Of a DNA stretch of 64,000 nucleotides, positions 62,418 to 64,000 are shown in pieces (positions within the stretch are counted from its first letter, which is position 1; each line of letters begins with the position of its first letter). Made by a program: the position numbers and the translations under genes. Source of the stretch: Paraburkholderia sp. FT54. GTDB taxonomy: Bacteria > Pseudomonadota > Gammaproteobacteria > Burkholderiales > Burkholderiaceae. Location of the stretch: the NCBI RefSeq assembly GCF_031585635.1, contig NZ_CP134197.1, forward strand, positions 872,490-936,489, given 5' to 3'. The notes under the pieces are model-generated. The model was not told the origin of the DNA and made no database searches. It was given only the letters and a program-made list of their open reading frames with translations.

Positions 62418-63631
62418 TGTGCTGGCCTCCATTGTTTGACGAACATGTCATCGACCCATCGGCAATAGTCGATGAGCGGCTGTTTGACGCGTGCTAAGGA
62501 TTTCGCCTGGCTATGAGAGCTGCTGATGTCAAAAACGGTCGTAAATGCAAGCGCGCCTGAGCTCATTACAGAGCTTGCCGGAACCTCGAACGGGTCCAGC
62601 CAGTGACGATATGCGCCTTGTGCCCACGTACGCACAACAGGCGCCGCGGACGTGCTGTTGTAGTTGACGCGGGTAAGCAGGACGGAAACGAAATCGTACT
62701 TTTTGTTAGCTTCATATTTGATAAACGACTTGGCGACGTCGGAGAAAAGTCGCCAGAAAGACAGCGAACTGAAGAAGTCGAGATTCTCCGGGACCATCGG
62801 CATGACCATCGCGTCCGCTGCCATCAATGCATTCAGATTGAGATAGGACAGAGAGGGCGAGGTATCCAGAATGATGTAGTCATAATGCTTGCGCAGCGGC
62901 GCCAGCCCATCCCGGAGCACCTGCCAGAACTTGAAGCCTGCAAGCTTCATCTGCATGGCTGGAAGGTGATACTCCGCCCCGACCAATTCTGTATGCGCCG
63001 GAATGATATCCAACCCATCCCAGTATGTTGGCTGCACCCTGGAGAGCAGACCTCCTTCGACCTGTTGGTCATAGACAAAAGGCAGCACCGTATCGTCCGG
63101 AGATACTTCTTTTTCAGCGTATAGCCCGCATAGTTCAGAAAGCGATGCTTGAGGATCAAGGTCGACAACGAGAACTTTTCGCCCGCGCAGACTTAACCCT
63201 TGAGCAAGGCACATCGACGTTGTGGTTTTAGCGGAGCCCCCTTTCAGTTGCGACGTGATAAGCACTTTGCCCTCAAAATCGCTCGGCCCAGCCACCAGAG
63301 GCGTCTGGTAGATATCCGACACCTGTTGCACCCAGTTCCGGGCTTCGCCTAATGTAAATAGCCGACTGCGGCTTCGTCCTGTGCCAGTGGACTGCCCTTC
63401 CGGCAGCACACCATCCCCCTTCGTTGCCAAGTACTGCACCTGCTGACGCGTCAGGCCGCACAGTTCCGCGACTTCTCCAGTCGTAAACACCGGCGCTTCC
63501 TTGCGCGGGCGCGGCGCGAGAATCTGGTCCCGTAATTCAGTTGCATAGTCGGTAACGACATCCGCGAAATCTGAGATTTCCTCAAGCGTCACGGTTCGGT
63601 CAATCGGCATCGGTTGGCTGACATTGGCCAT
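62414..63631 (-). CDS. parA: ParA partition ATPase with N-terminal helix-turn-helix
   Basis: A 405-residue type Ia ParA. About residues 55-110 form a MerR-like helix-turn-helix (FTTGEVAELCGLTRQQVQYL), which in this class represses the par promoter. The ATPase has the deviant Walker A KGGSAKTTTSMC, Walker B VLVVDLDPQASLSE and the switch YIILDTSPSLSYLNLNAL. The ATG at 63631 was chosen because upstream in-frame residues look non-coding. The plasmid-type domain order and the neighbouring gene-poor zone indicate a secondary chromosome or megaplasmid rather than the main chromosome. Confidence 0.92.
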   Translation of the reverse strand: MANVSQPMPIDRTVTLEEISDFADVVTDYATELRDQILAPRPRKEAPVFTTGEVAELCGLTRQQVQYLATKGDGVLPEGQSTGTGRSRSRLFTLGEARNWVQQVSDIYQTPLVAGPSDFEGKVLITSQLKGGSAKTTTSMCLAQGLSLRGRKVLVVDLDPQASLSELCGLYAEKEVSPDDTVLPFVYDQQVEGGLLSRVQPTYWDGLDIIPAHTELVGAEYHLPAMQMKLAGFKFWQVLRDGLAPLRKHYDYIILDTSPSLSYLNLNALMAADAMVMPMVPENLDFFSSLSFWRLFSDVAKSFIKYEANKKYDFVSVLLTRVNYNSTSAAPVVRTWAQGAYRHWLDPFEVPASSVMSSGALAFTTVFDISSSHSQAKSLARVKQPLIDYCRWVDDMFVKQWRPAQ

Positions 63632-63945
63632 TTCGGAGTTTTCCCTAGAAATTGAAGCTAAACGGAGAATACAGGAAAAACACAAAAACAGCGTTATATC
63701 GTCGTGCAGTTTCTCAAATGTCGCTCGTAAGCCACTGTTTTTTATGCGTTCAACCGATATCGTTGCCAATCTATATGTAAGAAATCTGCCGCACAAAATC
63801 TCTCACCTTTGAAGCACGTAACGCCGCGGGGAAAAACTGTCATGGATAAAAGGTGAGAGTTTTTGTCCATTGAACCGTCGTCCCAAGCCAGCGAAGTACC
63901 AAGAAGTAGGCTCAAGCCACTTAATAGCGCAAGGACCGCACGGAC
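63632..63945. promoter_or_regulatory. Upstream region of parA: promoter, operator or origin elements
   Basis: About 314 bp. On the minus strand a promoter-like pair TTTGTG and TATAGA with 16-bp spacing lies near 63773-63800. Directly upstream are two inverted 16-bp arms (63795-63810 and 63849-63864), matching at 15 of 16 positions with the core CTCTCACCTTT/AAAGGTGAGAG. ATGGATAAAA and TTTTTGTCCAT flank the second arm. These symmetric elements fit ParA autoregulation or replication-initiator binding. Confidence 0.5.
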
Positions 63946-64000
63946 ATGGACGATTACATTACATTTTTATTTCGATCCGCCAAGGCAGAGGCGCAAGGGT
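63946..64000 (+). CDS. Possible start of a gene at the right edge
   Basis: ATG at 63946, with AAGGA ten bases upstream, opens a frame (MDDYITFLFRSAKAEAQG) that runs off the window. Only 18 residues are visible, too few to identify. A replication initiator is often divergent from parA on Burkholderia-type secondary replicons, which makes this a candidate, but there is no sequence proof. Confidence 0.35.
   Translation, partial: MDDYITFLFRSAKAEAQG

Noticed and set aside
1..64000. CRISPR array, tRNA genes, transposases or prophage genes
   Set aside because: No regularly spaced repeats, no cloverleaf-like tRNA stretch, and no intact transposase or phage frame was recognised.

Overview
The GC-rich DNA, the abundance of LysR and ACS-type MFS genes, a DUF3331 gene (a family I know mainly from Burkholderia and relatives) and a plasmid-type parA-parB locus at the right end suggest a secondary chromosome or megaplasmid of a Burkholderia-group betaproteobacterium (Paraburkholderia or Caballeronia-like). 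The right end is the partition locus, so the replication origin is probably close to or just beyond the right edge. No tRNA, rRNA, CRISPR array or intact insertion sequence was seen. Layout. 1-3.6 kb: a truncated MFS carrier and a fumarylacetoacetate-hydrolase-fold (XylX/AraD1-like) dehydratase, divergent from a LysR gene. 4.3-10.1 kb: a three-gene RND efflux operon in the order permease, adaptor, outer-membrane factor, with overlapping genes. 10.2-14.3 kb: a conserved unknown protein, a LysR gene, a divergent metallo-beta-lactamase-fold lactonase and an MFS carrier. 14.4-17.2 kb: a NemR-like TetR regulator, YqhD aldehyde reductase and a beta-hydroxyacid dehydrogenase, read as a carbonyl-detoxification operon. 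17.3-22.7 kb: a D-threonate-type pathway (KdgT-family permease, DUF1537 kinase, PdxA2) with a divergent DeoR regulator and another beta-hydroxyacid dehydrogenase. 23-32 kb: a signalling island with a DUF3331 protein, a FixJ-type response regulator, a divergent 1864-residue Ser/Thr-kinase/AAA/GAF/PAS/histidine-kinase protein, a receiver-only protein and two very small genes. Three copies of TATAC-N4-GTATR lie in the intergenic spaces of this island. 32.1-40.4 kb: a dipeptide/glutathione-type ABC importer operon ending in a gamma-glutamyltransferase without an evident signal peptide, with a divergent LysR gene. 40.6-54.8 kb: a hexuronate and acid-sugar island: AraC regulator, FAH hydrolase, uronate dehydrogenase, GntR regulator, IlvD/Edd-type dehydratase, 2-ketoacid reductase, DHDPS/KDG-aldolase-type lyase, enolase-superfamily dehydratase, two MFS carriers, GarD/UxaA-type dehydratase and SMP-30 lactonase. 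Together these could take a uronate through aldarate lactone, aldarate and keto-deoxy acid to central metabolism. 54.9-56.9 kb: a GlcG/HbpS protein fused directly to a decayed malate synthase G gene (5' end missing, two frameshifts). 57.3-57.6 kb: an HU gene. 57.6-61.4 kb: almost 4 kb of gene-free, degenerate DNA. 61.4-63.6 kb: parB and parA on the minus strand. Three copies of a 19-bp palindrome, consensus GTGTCAGTAATACTGACAC, lie just downstream of parB and are the best candidates for the replicon's parS centromere. A 16-bp inverted repeat upstream of parA is a candidate operator or origin element.
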